Assembly (NCBI GenBank): GCA_023488865.1
Contig: JAMDDG010000359.1
Location: 1 to 5,955, forward strand
Direction of reading: 5' to 3'
From: Bacteroidota bacterium
Lineage (GTDB): Bacteria > Bacteroidota > Bacteroidia > Bacteroidales > Prolixibacteraceae
DNA length: 5,955 nucleotides
Positions 1 through 5,576 of this stretch are shown here, one piece after another. The position numbers and the translations under genes were made by a program. The stretch's first letter is position 1; every line of letters starts with the position of its first letter. The notes under the pieces were generated by a model. The model was given only the letters and a program-made list of their open reading frames with translations. It ran no database searches and was not told the DNA's origin.

Positions 1-235
1 TCATCAGGTAGCGGCTCAAAATCCATTGAGGATCGTTCACATGACGGTCGACGTACGGGGTGACCGTATTGTTGATTTCGTCGAAGATGGTTTTGGCCCA
101 GGACTGCTGTTTTATTTTGTCGAGCACCGCCGGTTTATCCTTTTCACTTACCAGGATATGAGGATTTTGGGAGAGAGTGGCGATTGAAATTCCAAATAAC
201 AGGATTAGTAGATAGGAGAATTTGGCAATTGACAT
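1..235 (-). CDS. N-terminal part of a secreted alginate-lyase/heparinase-like protein (partial)
   Basis: The reading frame starts with ATG at 235-233 and stays open for 78 codons to the left edge, so only the N-terminus is present. Residues 1 to about 22 form a signal peptide: MSIAKF, a hydrophobic core (SYLLILLFGISIATL), then a small-residue region ending SQ. The mature start, QNPHILVSEKDKPAVLDKI, followed by a QQSWAK segment, a TPYVDRH segment and DPQWILSRYLM at the edge, resembles the beginning of Bacteroidota alginate-lyase (PF05426) and heparinase-type polysaccharide lyases. Those proteins often begin 'HPRLL..kedepalrek' and contain a 'dp.WivSRl.m.W' segment. The likely role is periplasmic or surface degradation of an acidic polysaccharide by beta-elimination; the substrate cannot be told. 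No catalytic residues are in view. It starts 36 bp after the helicase stop with no clear promoter between, so it may depend on read-through. Sampled GC is about 48%, above the helicase gene. Confidence 0.8.
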   Translation of the reverse strand, partial: MSIAKFSYLLILLFGISIATLSQNPHILVSEKDKPAVLDKIKQQSWAKTIFDEINNTVTPYVDRHVNDPQWILSRYLM

Positions 236-240
236 GATTG

Positions 241-253
241 ATTTTTTTCAAAT
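241..253. repeat. Left copy of a 13-bp direct repeat flanking the central region
   Basis: ATTTTTTTCAAAT here is identical to 5581-5593 in the same orientation. This copy is in the short gap between the helicase stop and the left lyase start. The other copy overlaps the last codons of the right lyase. Together they bracket the whole AT-rich insert. The sequence is low in complexity, so chance is possible, but the position at both edges fits a target-site duplication or recombination site. Confidence 0.45.
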
Positions 254-271
254 ATTTTTACGGACTCAACT

Positions 272-3200
272 TTAGTTTATCACTTCAATGATTTCCACAA
301 AATTATCAAGGTTACCAACCTTGACAATATCTCCGACGGAATGACCAAGAATGGATATCGCTAAGGGGGATTTAATATTTATTTTTTGAACCCCATTAGA
401 TAATTCATACTTATTTGTGGACTCAACGACATGGACTATAATGTCTTTCCCACTGTTCATATATTTCACCTTCACTTTGCTATGAAGGCGAATTTCGTTT
501 GTGAACAATATTGCTTGTTGTACTTGATTTTTTTCTAATGACCTAATTGTTGAAACTTCCTCCTCAACATCTAAATAAGTTGCCTGAGCGACATAGCTTT
601 CAACCAATTCAATTTCGTCAGTAAATGCATTTGATGTGTTGGAATGATCTTTAAGCACATAGTCATTCTTTGATTCAATATTTTTTATGAATTCAATAAG
701 CAATTTGGTTTCTTTTTGGGGATTCCTCCACCAATTTGTACTCCATATTCGATGAAATACAAAACCGTGACTTTCAAGAATTTTTTGTCTGTATCTATCA
801 TACAAATATGCTTCTCTGCTGGAATGATATTTTGCTCCATCACACTCGATCGCAATTTTTGGAATACCAACTATCTTAGGGTCATAGACAATATCTATCC
901 TAAATTCAGAAACTTTTAATTGCGGGATTAAATTCGTTTCCCCCAATTCATCAACAAGGCGCTGATATACTTCCTCTTCGAAAGGCGATTCCAATTCCCC
1001 AAAACTATCCAGATTGAAAGATGTACTCTTCGAAGAATTTTCACTTAGAGTATCCAATATAGCTAATCTTGCATCATTGTTTCCTTCGCTTATTGCCTTA
1101 CTGTAAGCCAGGTATGCATAAAAAACTGCTCTCTTATTGTTTGAACCTTCTGTGACTAAAAATTCCTTAAAATTCATAAATAATTGTTCCGGCACAGAAG
1201 AGCAAACATAAATTTTGTACTTGGATCTGGAAATAATCACATTTAAAAGCTTGTATCCTTTTGAATGATTAATTGGCCCAAATCTTTGAGCAAATTTTCC
1301 ATCCTTTCCTGGCCCGTAAGTCGTTGAAAGGATAATCACATCCCTTTCATCACCTTGAATGTTTTCCAGGTTTTTAATGAACATGCCGTTATTTTCCAAT
1401 TCCTGGATCTTGGCATTAAACTCTTCATATTTTGTAAACTTCTGCCTCTCAATAATCTTACTTTTTATATGGTTTCGCTGGGCAATATTAAATGTAGCTA
1501 TTCCAATTGTTGGGAATTCTCCATTCGGAAGTCGATTAATATTCTTTTCCAGGATAGATAAAACCATTTCAGCTTCCGCATCATTTATATAGTCGGAGAA
1601 AGTTCCATTAACTTGGATATACTTGATCGGCGTATATTCAAAATCGTTTGGGAGTGGTTTAAGGCGCTGATTGTAGAAAGCGTAATTTGAAAAATCAATT
1701 AGGTACGGATGTCTTGAACGGTAGTGAAAATCCAGATGATTTTTTTCAAAGTTTAATTCTGAGCCAAAATCCAATAAAGATTCACAAGAAAGCAGTAAGT
1801 TATCCTTATCTACAATTATTTCATCTTCTTCGTCAATATCGTCTTCATCTTCAAAAGTTCCATCAAAAACCTTACTGAAATAGTTGGACGGTGGCATCTG
1901 ATGTTCATCCCCGGCAATAATGACTTGCTTTCCCTTGAGTATCGCCGGTAAGTTGTCTTCAAGTCGAAGCTGACTGGCTTCATCAAACATTACAATGTCA
2001 AAAAATCCATTCATACCTTTGAATAGATTACAACATACATCCGGTGAAGTCAGAATTATGGGAAAAAATGTGGTGAATAAAACAGGATCATACTGGACTA
2101 TTTGCCTTAATGAAAGCCTTTTATATTTGCTACTACTGCGTTTATTGTATAGATTTTCAACTGAAAGATTAGAATTGCGCTGTTCAAATTCTCTGGTTTT
2201 ATCAATTTGTTTGGAGAACCAAAATTCACGGATAAACTTCAATTGCTCTTTTTCCATCCCACTCAATGCTCCATTAAGCTCAATGAGTTCATTATCACTG
2301 GTTGGCAATTCCACATTTGCAAAATTTACTAGCATAGAATTTAAATAATGAATTAAAAAAGTATTTCTCCAATTTGGTTTCCCTTTTAATTCATCAACAA
2401 CGTTTTTGGCTTTACCTGAAAGAGTATTGTAATATTGAAACCAGTTGAATTCTGTAAAAAACGTATCATTTATTTTAAAATATTCCTTCGATCCATATAT
2501 TAATTCGTTGACTTCCAAAAGGAAAGATTGAGTTTTTCTCGAATCAATTTTTCTACGTGACCAGTTATCAACTTTAATTTTCTCTTTCAGAGTTTTTATT
2601 TCCCTGTGCAGTTCAGGATACCATATTTTTTGCCACCACTTACTGTTTTCCCTCAGTTCCTTTATTTGACAGCAATCACTTTCATACTCTTTAAATTTTT
2701 CTATAATTTGATTTTCAAGCTTATATGGATTTTCGCCTTGCAAATTGGCAGGATTGAGAAATCCCTTTGATTTTATTGAATCATACTCGGAATAAAGAAT
2801 GTTCCCCTTTTCCACTATTGCTATTAGCTCATTTAATTCCTGTAATGTGTACTTGAATTGCGACTTGTCAATGTTTAAAGCATGAACTTCACTTATTCCA
2901 TTTAATTCAGACAGGAGGTTTCCAACAATATCCGTCCAAGATTTTTGACCTAATAATCTTTCATCGAGCTTTTTATGCTTGCCATTGATAGACTCAATAA
3001 GGCTTTTCGCTTTTTTGATAAGGTTATCAAGTGATTCCTTTGAATAGGTATATCGATATTTTTTATAAGAAGAGTTATCAACTCTATTCCGGACAGAATC
3101 AACTACTAATTTTCTGTCTTTAATGATGTCCCGTAAAAGTACACAATGATAATTGAGTCCTTTTTCAACTAAAGCGTTGTGCAATACTTCCAAAGCCGTC

Positions 3201-4243
3201 CGTTTCTCACAAACAACAATTGTTCTCCTGTGATTCTCCAATGCATTAATGAGTATTGCCGAAAGCGTTTGGCTTTTCCCTGTCCCTGGCGGGCCTTGAA
3301 TAAGAATGTTTCTTTTAGATTCTAATGAATGCAATATACTTTGTTGGGAAGGGTCTGTTTCAACTGATGAAATTGATTGGAAAGAATGACCTTCCATGTC
3401 AGATAAGTTTAACGATAAGCTTTCCAACCCTTTTAAGTGATCGTAGTCATTGATGATATTTTGTTTTTGAACTTCAAAAATCGAGAATAGCCCACAAAAA
3501 TCGATCGTTGAATTTGAAGAATTTAAAGGAAGTTTTTCGAAATGTGATTTATCTCCAATTGATGAAACCTTTTCGAGTTTCTTTTTTAGTATTTCTTCTA
3601 AATCATCCGGAACAGACGTATTTATTGCTCTGATTAGATTGGTGCATATTTCAATCAGTTCTCTTTTATCGATTATCCCATCATCGAGCATTTCACTCGG
3701 TACCTGTTCAATTACAATATCTGAATCACTTTGCAAATGGTTAATTAAAACCTCATTCAAATAAATAGGATCTTCTTCATTCCGGAGTATTTCCCAGGTG
3801 TTAAATTCCTTTGTTCTTTTAATCCTCAATGACCAAATGAGAATTGGAGCAACGATCAATTTATTGTCTGTTCTGTCTCTTCTTGCTAATATGGGGAAAC
3901 CAAAGCCAAAAGTGTTAATTCCTTTTTCCGATTCAATTGCTTCTGTTTGGTTGATTAAGTTTTCGAAAGATTTTGTAATCCGTACTAACTGAGTTTGGTC
4001 TTCTTCTAAAAGTGTGTACAAGTCAGGTACATTGTCTTTCCAACTAATCCTAAATTTCAAAGGTTGTTCTGTCAGTAAAGCCTGTATGAAATTGTCAGGA
4101 AGATTTTTGTCAATATGCGCAAGTCTGTTTAGATCAAACTTATATCTCGAATTTGAAGGAATAGCATTTAGATGAACGCCCCTGCGATTTCCGATTTTCA
4201 GCCGTTTTTGCAGCTCTGTTAAAAGTTTCTCGGTTAATTCCAT
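272..4243 (-). CDS. SF1 helicase with Vsr-like nuclease and GreA/GreB-type C-terminal domain; candidate defence protein
   Basis: Large nucleic-acid motor-nuclease of 1323 aa. Residues 1-300 resemble the DUF4011-type N-terminus of COG1112 helicases (TFGFGFPILARR and VAPILIW, 111-137). The helicase core has Walker A GPPGTGKS (317-324), motif II DEAS (754-757), motif III GDEHQMPPS (778-786), motif IV HYRSRH (840-845), motif V NIQGDERDVIILS (961-973) and motif VI NVIISRSKYKIYV (1001-1013). A charged insertion rich in predicted helix (about 400-700) separates Walker A from motif II. A Vsr/MTES_1575-like nuclease spans about 1085-1180: FEEEV, D1117, ECDG 1133-1136, H1140, D1149R, RIWSTNW 1165-1171. 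Residues about 1251-1323 match the GreA/GreB C-terminal domain (KSPLAISILG, then VGD). The start is fixed by an in-frame TAA 27 nt upstream; no Shine-Dalgarno is evident. Helicase plus Vsr-like nuclease resembles Hhe-type defence proteins, from memory. All key residues are intact, so it is probably active; the defence role is inferred. Confidence 0.93.
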   Translation of the reverse strand: MELTEKLLTELQKRLKIGNRRGVHLNAIPSNSRYKFDLNRLAHIDKNLPDNFIQALLTEQPLKFRISWKDNVPDLYTLLEEDQTQLVRITKSFENLINQTEAIESEKGINTFGFGFPILARRDRTDNKLIVAPILIWSLRIKRTKEFNTWEILRNEEDPIYLNEVLINHLQSDSDIVIEQVPSEMLDDGIIDKRELIEICTNLIRAINTSVPDDLEEILKKKLEKVSSIGDKSHFEKLPLNSSNSTIDFCGLFSIFEVQKQNIINDYDHLKGLESLSLNLSDMEGHSFQSISSVETDPSQQSILHSLESKRNILIQGPPGTGKSQTLSAILINALENHRRTIVVCEKRTALEVLHNALVEKGLNYHCVLLRDIIKDRKLVVDSVRNRVDNSSYKKYRYTYSKESLDNLIKKAKSLIESINGKHKKLDERLLGQKSWTDIVGNLLSELNGISEVHALNIDKSQFKYTLQELNELIAIVEKGNILYSEYDSIKSKGFLNPANLQGENPYKLENQIIEKFKEYESDCCQIKELRENSKWWQKIWYPELHREIKTLKEKIKVDNWSRRKIDSRKTQSFLLEVNELIYGSKEYFKINDTFFTEFNWFQYYNTLSGKAKNVVDELKGKPNWRNTFLIHYLNSMLVNFANVELPTSDNELIELNGALSGMEKEQLKFIREFWFSKQIDKTREFEQRNSNLSVENLYNKRSSSKYKRLSLRQIVQYDPVLFTTFFPIILTSPDVCCNLFKGMNGFFDIVMFDEASQLRLEDNLPAILKGKQVIIAGDEHQMPPSNYFSKVFDGTFEDEDDIDEEDEIIVDKDNLLLSCESLLDFGSELNFEKNHLDFHYRSRHPYLIDFSNYAFYNQRLKPLPNDFEYTPIKYIQVNGTFSDYINDAEAEMVLSILEKNINRLPNGEFPTIGIATFNIAQRNHIKSKIIERQKFTKYEEFNAKIQELENNGMFIKNLENIQGDERDVIILSTTYGPGKDGKFAQRFGPINHSKGYKLLNVIISRSKYKIYVCSSVPEQLFMNFKEFLVTEGSNNKRAVFYAYLAYSKAISEGNNDARLAILDTLSENSSKSTSFNLDSFGELESPFEEEVYQRLVDELGETNLIPQLKVSEFRIDIVYDPKIVGIPKIAIECDGAKYHSSREAYLYDRYRQKILESHGFVFHRIWSTNWWRNPQKETKLLIEFIKNIESKNDYVLKDHSNTSNAFTDEIELVESYVAQATYLDVEEEVSTIRSLEKNQVQQAILFTNEIRLHSKVKVKYMNSGKDIIVHVVESTNKYELSNGVQKINIKSPLAISILGHSVGDIVKVGNLDNFVEIIEVIN

Positions 4244-4290
4244 ATCGGTCAGGTTGTGTGGAATGGGTTAATTTAGTTCGTTTAGTAATG

Positions 4291-4317
4291 CAAAGATCGA
4301 TATTTTTTTAAGGCAAA
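4291..4317 (-). promoter_or_regulatory. Possible Bacteroidota-type promoter for the helicase gene
   Basis: Read on the minus strand, TTTG (4317-4314) is followed 19 bp later, start to start, by GATCTTTG (4298-4291), one mismatch from the TAnnTTTG -7 consensus. Transcription would start near 4285 and give a leader of about 40 nt before the ATG at 4243. A second TTTG a few bases further upstream could serve instead. This is a consensus match only, in AT-rich DNA where chance matches are common. Confidence 0.35.
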
Positions 4318-4421
4318 ACCAAATGTCTAATTGTAGGTCTACGCCGAGGGGGACAATTATGCCTATAGTTTGGGCTTCTTTTGCTCAAGTTATAATGTTG
4401 AAAAATCGTTATGATACAAGT

Positions 4422-4652
4422 TTATAGACTCAAAAGAAAAATAAAATTATTCTCTCCAATTTTAAATGGAAAATCAACAGGCAAATTCCTTATATTATCT
4501 CCTGCAAAAATTTCAATATATCTCCTATTTTCCCGATAAAATTTTAAAATTTCAGATTCTTCGGAATCATCATAATCACATAGAACTCTAACTTTATAAA
4601 TTTTAGTTTCCTCAATTGGAGGAATTACAGTAATAGCATCAATTTGTCTCAT
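4422..4652 (-). CDS. Small hypothetical protein upstream of the helicase
   Basis: I do not recognise this 76-aa protein. It begins MRQIDAITVIPPIEE, continues with KIYKVRVLCDYDDSEESE, has a charged stretch near KFYRENRRYIEIFAGD, and ends with a hydrophobic NNFIFLLSL. The alternating hydrophobic and charged pattern suggests a small soluble mostly beta protein with one helix; no signal peptide or membrane span is clear. I chose the ATG at 4652-4650. The frame stays open upstream to a TAA at 4742-4740, and a TTG at 4706 would give 94 aa, but the added residues are low in complexity. It lies 178 nt upstream of the helicase start on the same strand, too far for tight coupling, and the helicase has its own possible promoter. 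Sampled GC is about 25% (4441-4680), the lowest in the window, which supports recent acquisition. It could be a helicase partner, a regulator or a stray ORF. Confidence 0.5.
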   Translation of the reverse strand: MRQIDAITVIPPIEETKIYKVRVLCDYDDSEESEILKFYRENRRYIEIFAGDNIRNLPVDFPFKIGENNFIFLLSL

Positions 4653-4959
4653 AGCAGTAATTTTAAATGATGTATAATTATATAAATCCAATTCAAATAT
4701 TAGCAAATAAGAGAGAGAAAATTCAACATAAATCAGTTTTTATGAACCAGTTGTCGTATGCTTCCGTTTTTTAGCCTTGCAGGTAACTTGTTTGCAACAT
4801 TACCAAAAGCAATTTATCATATTGAAAATGATCTTTATATCCATATTTTTAGGTATTCAGCCATTATCAAAAGTAAACATATTGTTTAAAAAGATCGTCA
4901 AATTGGCCATAAATATTTGCGATCCTTTTTATCTGCTTGTAGTTAATTCTTGGTTATGC
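4653..4959. other. AT-rich intergenic stretch with no convincing gene
   Basis: The minus strand carries the upstream extension of the 76-aa hypothetical frame (4653-4739) and one promoter-like motif (4868-4902). A 71-codon open frame on the plus strand at 4777-4992 is rich in Ile, Leu and Phe, as expected from AT-rich random sequence, and I do not accept it as a gene. I see no tRNA, strong terminator or CRISPR repeat here. Confidence 0.5.
4868..4902 (-). promoter_or_regulatory. Possible Bacteroidota-type promoter upstream of the 76-aa hypothetical gene
   Basis: On the minus strand TACTTTTG (4875-4868) is a full match to the TAnnTTTG -7 element. A TTTG (4902-4899) lies upstream with a 23-bp spacer, at the long end of the range I recall for this phylum. 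Transcription would start near 4862, leaving a leader of about 210 nt before the ATG at 4652. The long leader and AT-rich context keep confidence low. Confidence 0.3.
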
Positions 4960-5121
4960 TTACTGAACCAGATTCCCGGAAATTGTCAATAGATTTGCAG
5001 GAAAGTCCAGTAAATAAAGCTCTTTGCTGAGAATTGCGGCATGACCGCAACTTGAGCAAAACAACTCGACAGCGGTGACTGGTAATAAATGGTTGCTCTC
5101 TTTGGGATTTCGGTTTTGCAT
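4960..5121 (-). CDS. Possible 53-aa small protein with one CxxC motif, or remnant of a larger gene
   Basis: The frame starts with ATG at 5121-5119 and stops with TAA at 4962-4960. It begins MQNRNPKESNHLLPVTAVE, then LFCSSCGHAAILSKE, and ends LTISGNLVQ. A single CSSCGH motif could be half of a zinc site. The composition reads more like protein than like chance translation of AT-rich DNA. The frame is open further upstream, back to a TAG near 5182, so this may be the tail of a longer decayed gene. I do not recognise a family. A second overlapping minus-strand frame (5221-4943) is also open and contains protein-like KPLQVLKAWADQLGFVIQK; the two could be pieces of one gene separated by a frameshift. 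It lies between the decayed toxin start and the 76-aa gene, in a region that looks degraded. Confidence 0.3.
   Translation of the reverse strand: MQNRNPKESNHLLPVTAVELFCSSCGHAAILSKELYLLDFPANLLTISGNLVQ
5023..5035. repeat. 13-bp direct repeat, copy 1
   Basis: TTTGCTGAGAATT is repeated exactly at 5131-5143, 108 bp away. The spacing is a multiple of three, and both copies read ILSK in the frame of the possible 53-aa ORF and its upstream extension. This could be a trace of an internal protein repeat or a chance short repeat. Confidence 0.5.
5034..5050. repeat. Short inverted repeat (6-bp stem, 5-nt loop)
   Basis: TTGCGG (5034-5039), loop CATGA, then CCGCAA (5045-5050) is a perfect small hairpin in otherwise AT-rich DNA. 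It lacks a following T-run on either strand, so it is not a convincing terminator. It lies inside the possible 53-aa ORF and overlaps the end of the first 13-bp direct repeat. Confidence 0.4.
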
Positions 5122-5130
5122 TTGCTTCAA

Positions 5131-5143
5131 TTTGCTGAGAATT
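5131..5143. repeat. 13-bp direct repeat, copy 2
   Basis: This TTTGCTGAGAATT is identical to 5023-5035 and in the same orientation. The bases just beyond differ, so the identity does not extend further as a block. Confidence 0.5.
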
Positions 5144-5247
5144 TGGCACTGAATTGCCTGTGATCTTTTGAATAACGAATCCTAATTGATCTGCCCATGC
5201 CTTCAGGACTTGAAGTGGCTTTTAGTACGCCGGTTAATTATTTTTGA

Positions 5248-5269
5248 TGCCTTGTAAGTATTTAAGGCA
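5248..5269. repeat. Short inverted repeat
   Basis: TGCCTT (5248-5253) pairs with AAGGCA (5264-5269) across a 10-nt loop. It lies about 40 bp after the point where toxin homology is lost on the minus strand. No T-run follows, so terminator function is doubtful. It could be a weak structure at the 3' end of the lyase-antitoxin message or a trace of an old insertion end. Confidence 0.3.
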
Positions 5270-5307
5270 AGTTAAAACTCTTTGTGGCTTGCGTTAGGTT
5301 GTTGGTG

Positions 5308-5350
5308 AGTAAATGGGAAAGGAATTAAAACAATGTCTCCTTTTTTTCAT
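5308..5350 (-). pseudogene. Truncated, frameshifted PemK/MazF-type toxin gene start
   Basis: The ATG (5350-5348) overlaps the antitoxin TGA as ATGA, the usual coupling in toxin-antitoxin operons. As written, an A7 run (5347-5341) gives MKKRRHCF and a stop after 18 codons. With six A's it reads MKKGDIVLIPFPFT, a near-textbook start for PemK/MazF-family ribonuclease toxins, which commonly begin 'kkGDIvlipFPfTDlsg'. After the Thr codon ending at 5308 this frame gives HQQPNASHKEF and then a stop, with none of the expected D-L-x-x-x-K-x-R-P-A-L-V-L continuation. The gene therefore has two lesions: a one-base slip and loss of everything past about residue 14. Family toxins are about 110 aa, so no active toxin can be made. 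The toxin family rests on a short but characteristic motif plus the operon position. Confidence 0.7.
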
Positions 5351-5574
5351 TGATACCTTTCTTTTAAGTCTTCGACAGTATAAAGATCCCCTTCTTCCTG
5401 TAAAAAGGCAAATGTCTTTGAATCAGTTATCATTTTCTGATTGCCTTCCAGAATAATTTTATCGTCAATTTTACTTAATAAAAAATCAGCAAAATCATTA
5501 ATCTCTTTTATCCTGATATCAGGTAATTGCGTGATTTTATTAATGGTACTTTCTATCAAAATCTGCCGGGTCAT
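5347..5574 (-). CDS. DUF2281-like antitoxin, now without an intact toxin
   Basis: This 75-aa protein begins MTRQILIESTINKITQLPD, has an amphipathic helix IKEINDFADFLLSKID, a hydrophilic middle, and ends with a FAFLQEEGDLYTVEDLKERYQ-type tail. The 'i..LP...i.Ei.dFadFLlsk' pattern is typical of DUF2281-like small antitoxins. The tail 'dLYtveDLKerY' is familiar from Bacteroidota antitoxins encoded just before PemK, RelE or PIN-type toxins. The N-terminal helices probably serve DNA binding or dimer formation, and the tail probably binds the toxin; that split is inferred. The ATG (5574-5572) is 2 bp after the lyase stop, so the two genes may share a transcript. Its own stop overlaps the ATG of a ruined toxin gene. 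It is intact and may now be a relic, or it may protect against a related toxin elsewhere. Confidence 0.75.
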   Translation of the reverse strand: MTRQILIESTINKITQLPDIRIKEINDFADFLLSKIDDKIILEGNQKMITDSKTFAFLQEEGDLYTVEDLKERYQ

Positions 5575-5576
5575 AA

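Larger units (their letters stand above)
5122..5307. other. Probable degraded sequence downstream of the toxin fragment
   Basis: The rest of the toxin gene should lie here if it were intact, but no PemK-like sequence is visible after 5308 in any minus-strand frame I read. The stretch holds an open but start-less frame with KPLQVLKAWADQLGFVIQK (within 5221-5160), the second 13-bp repeat copy and a 6-bp inverted repeat. It may be foreign sequence joined to the toxin start by a deletion or insertion. Confidence 0.4.

Noticed and set aside
685..3992. Several 60-120 codon open frames on the opposite strand of or overlapping the helicase gene (for example 1995-2348 plus, 1359-1592 plus)
   Set aside because: They lie inside a long, motif-complete gene and their products show no family features, only the composition expected of reverse-strand shadows.
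4340..4400. Possible terminator between the 76-aa gene and the helicase
   Set aside because: Only a very short GCC/GGC pairing is present, with no T-run after it on the minus strand.
4777..4992. 71-codon plus-strand open frame
   Set aside because: Its product is mostly Ile, Leu, Phe and Lys with no recognisable domain, typical of AT-rich non-coding DNA, and it runs against the direction of all supported genes.
4943..5149. 68-codon minus-strand frame from a GTG start, as a stand-alone gene
   Set aside because: The C-terminal part is rich in Arg, Ser and Cys and looks like an out-of-frame reading of the overlapping frame that contains CSSCGH. Only its upstream part looks protein-like, so I treat the region as possible gene remains.
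4244..5346. CRISPR array, tRNA or insertion sequence in the gene-poor part
   Set aside because: There are no regularly spaced repeats, no cloverleaf-like sequence, and no transposase or paired terminal inverted repeats that I could find.
5308..5350. Programmed frameshifting or phase variation at the A7 run making an active toxin
   Set aside because: Even after correcting the frame, toxin homology stops after about 14 residues and a stop follows, so no full toxin could result.
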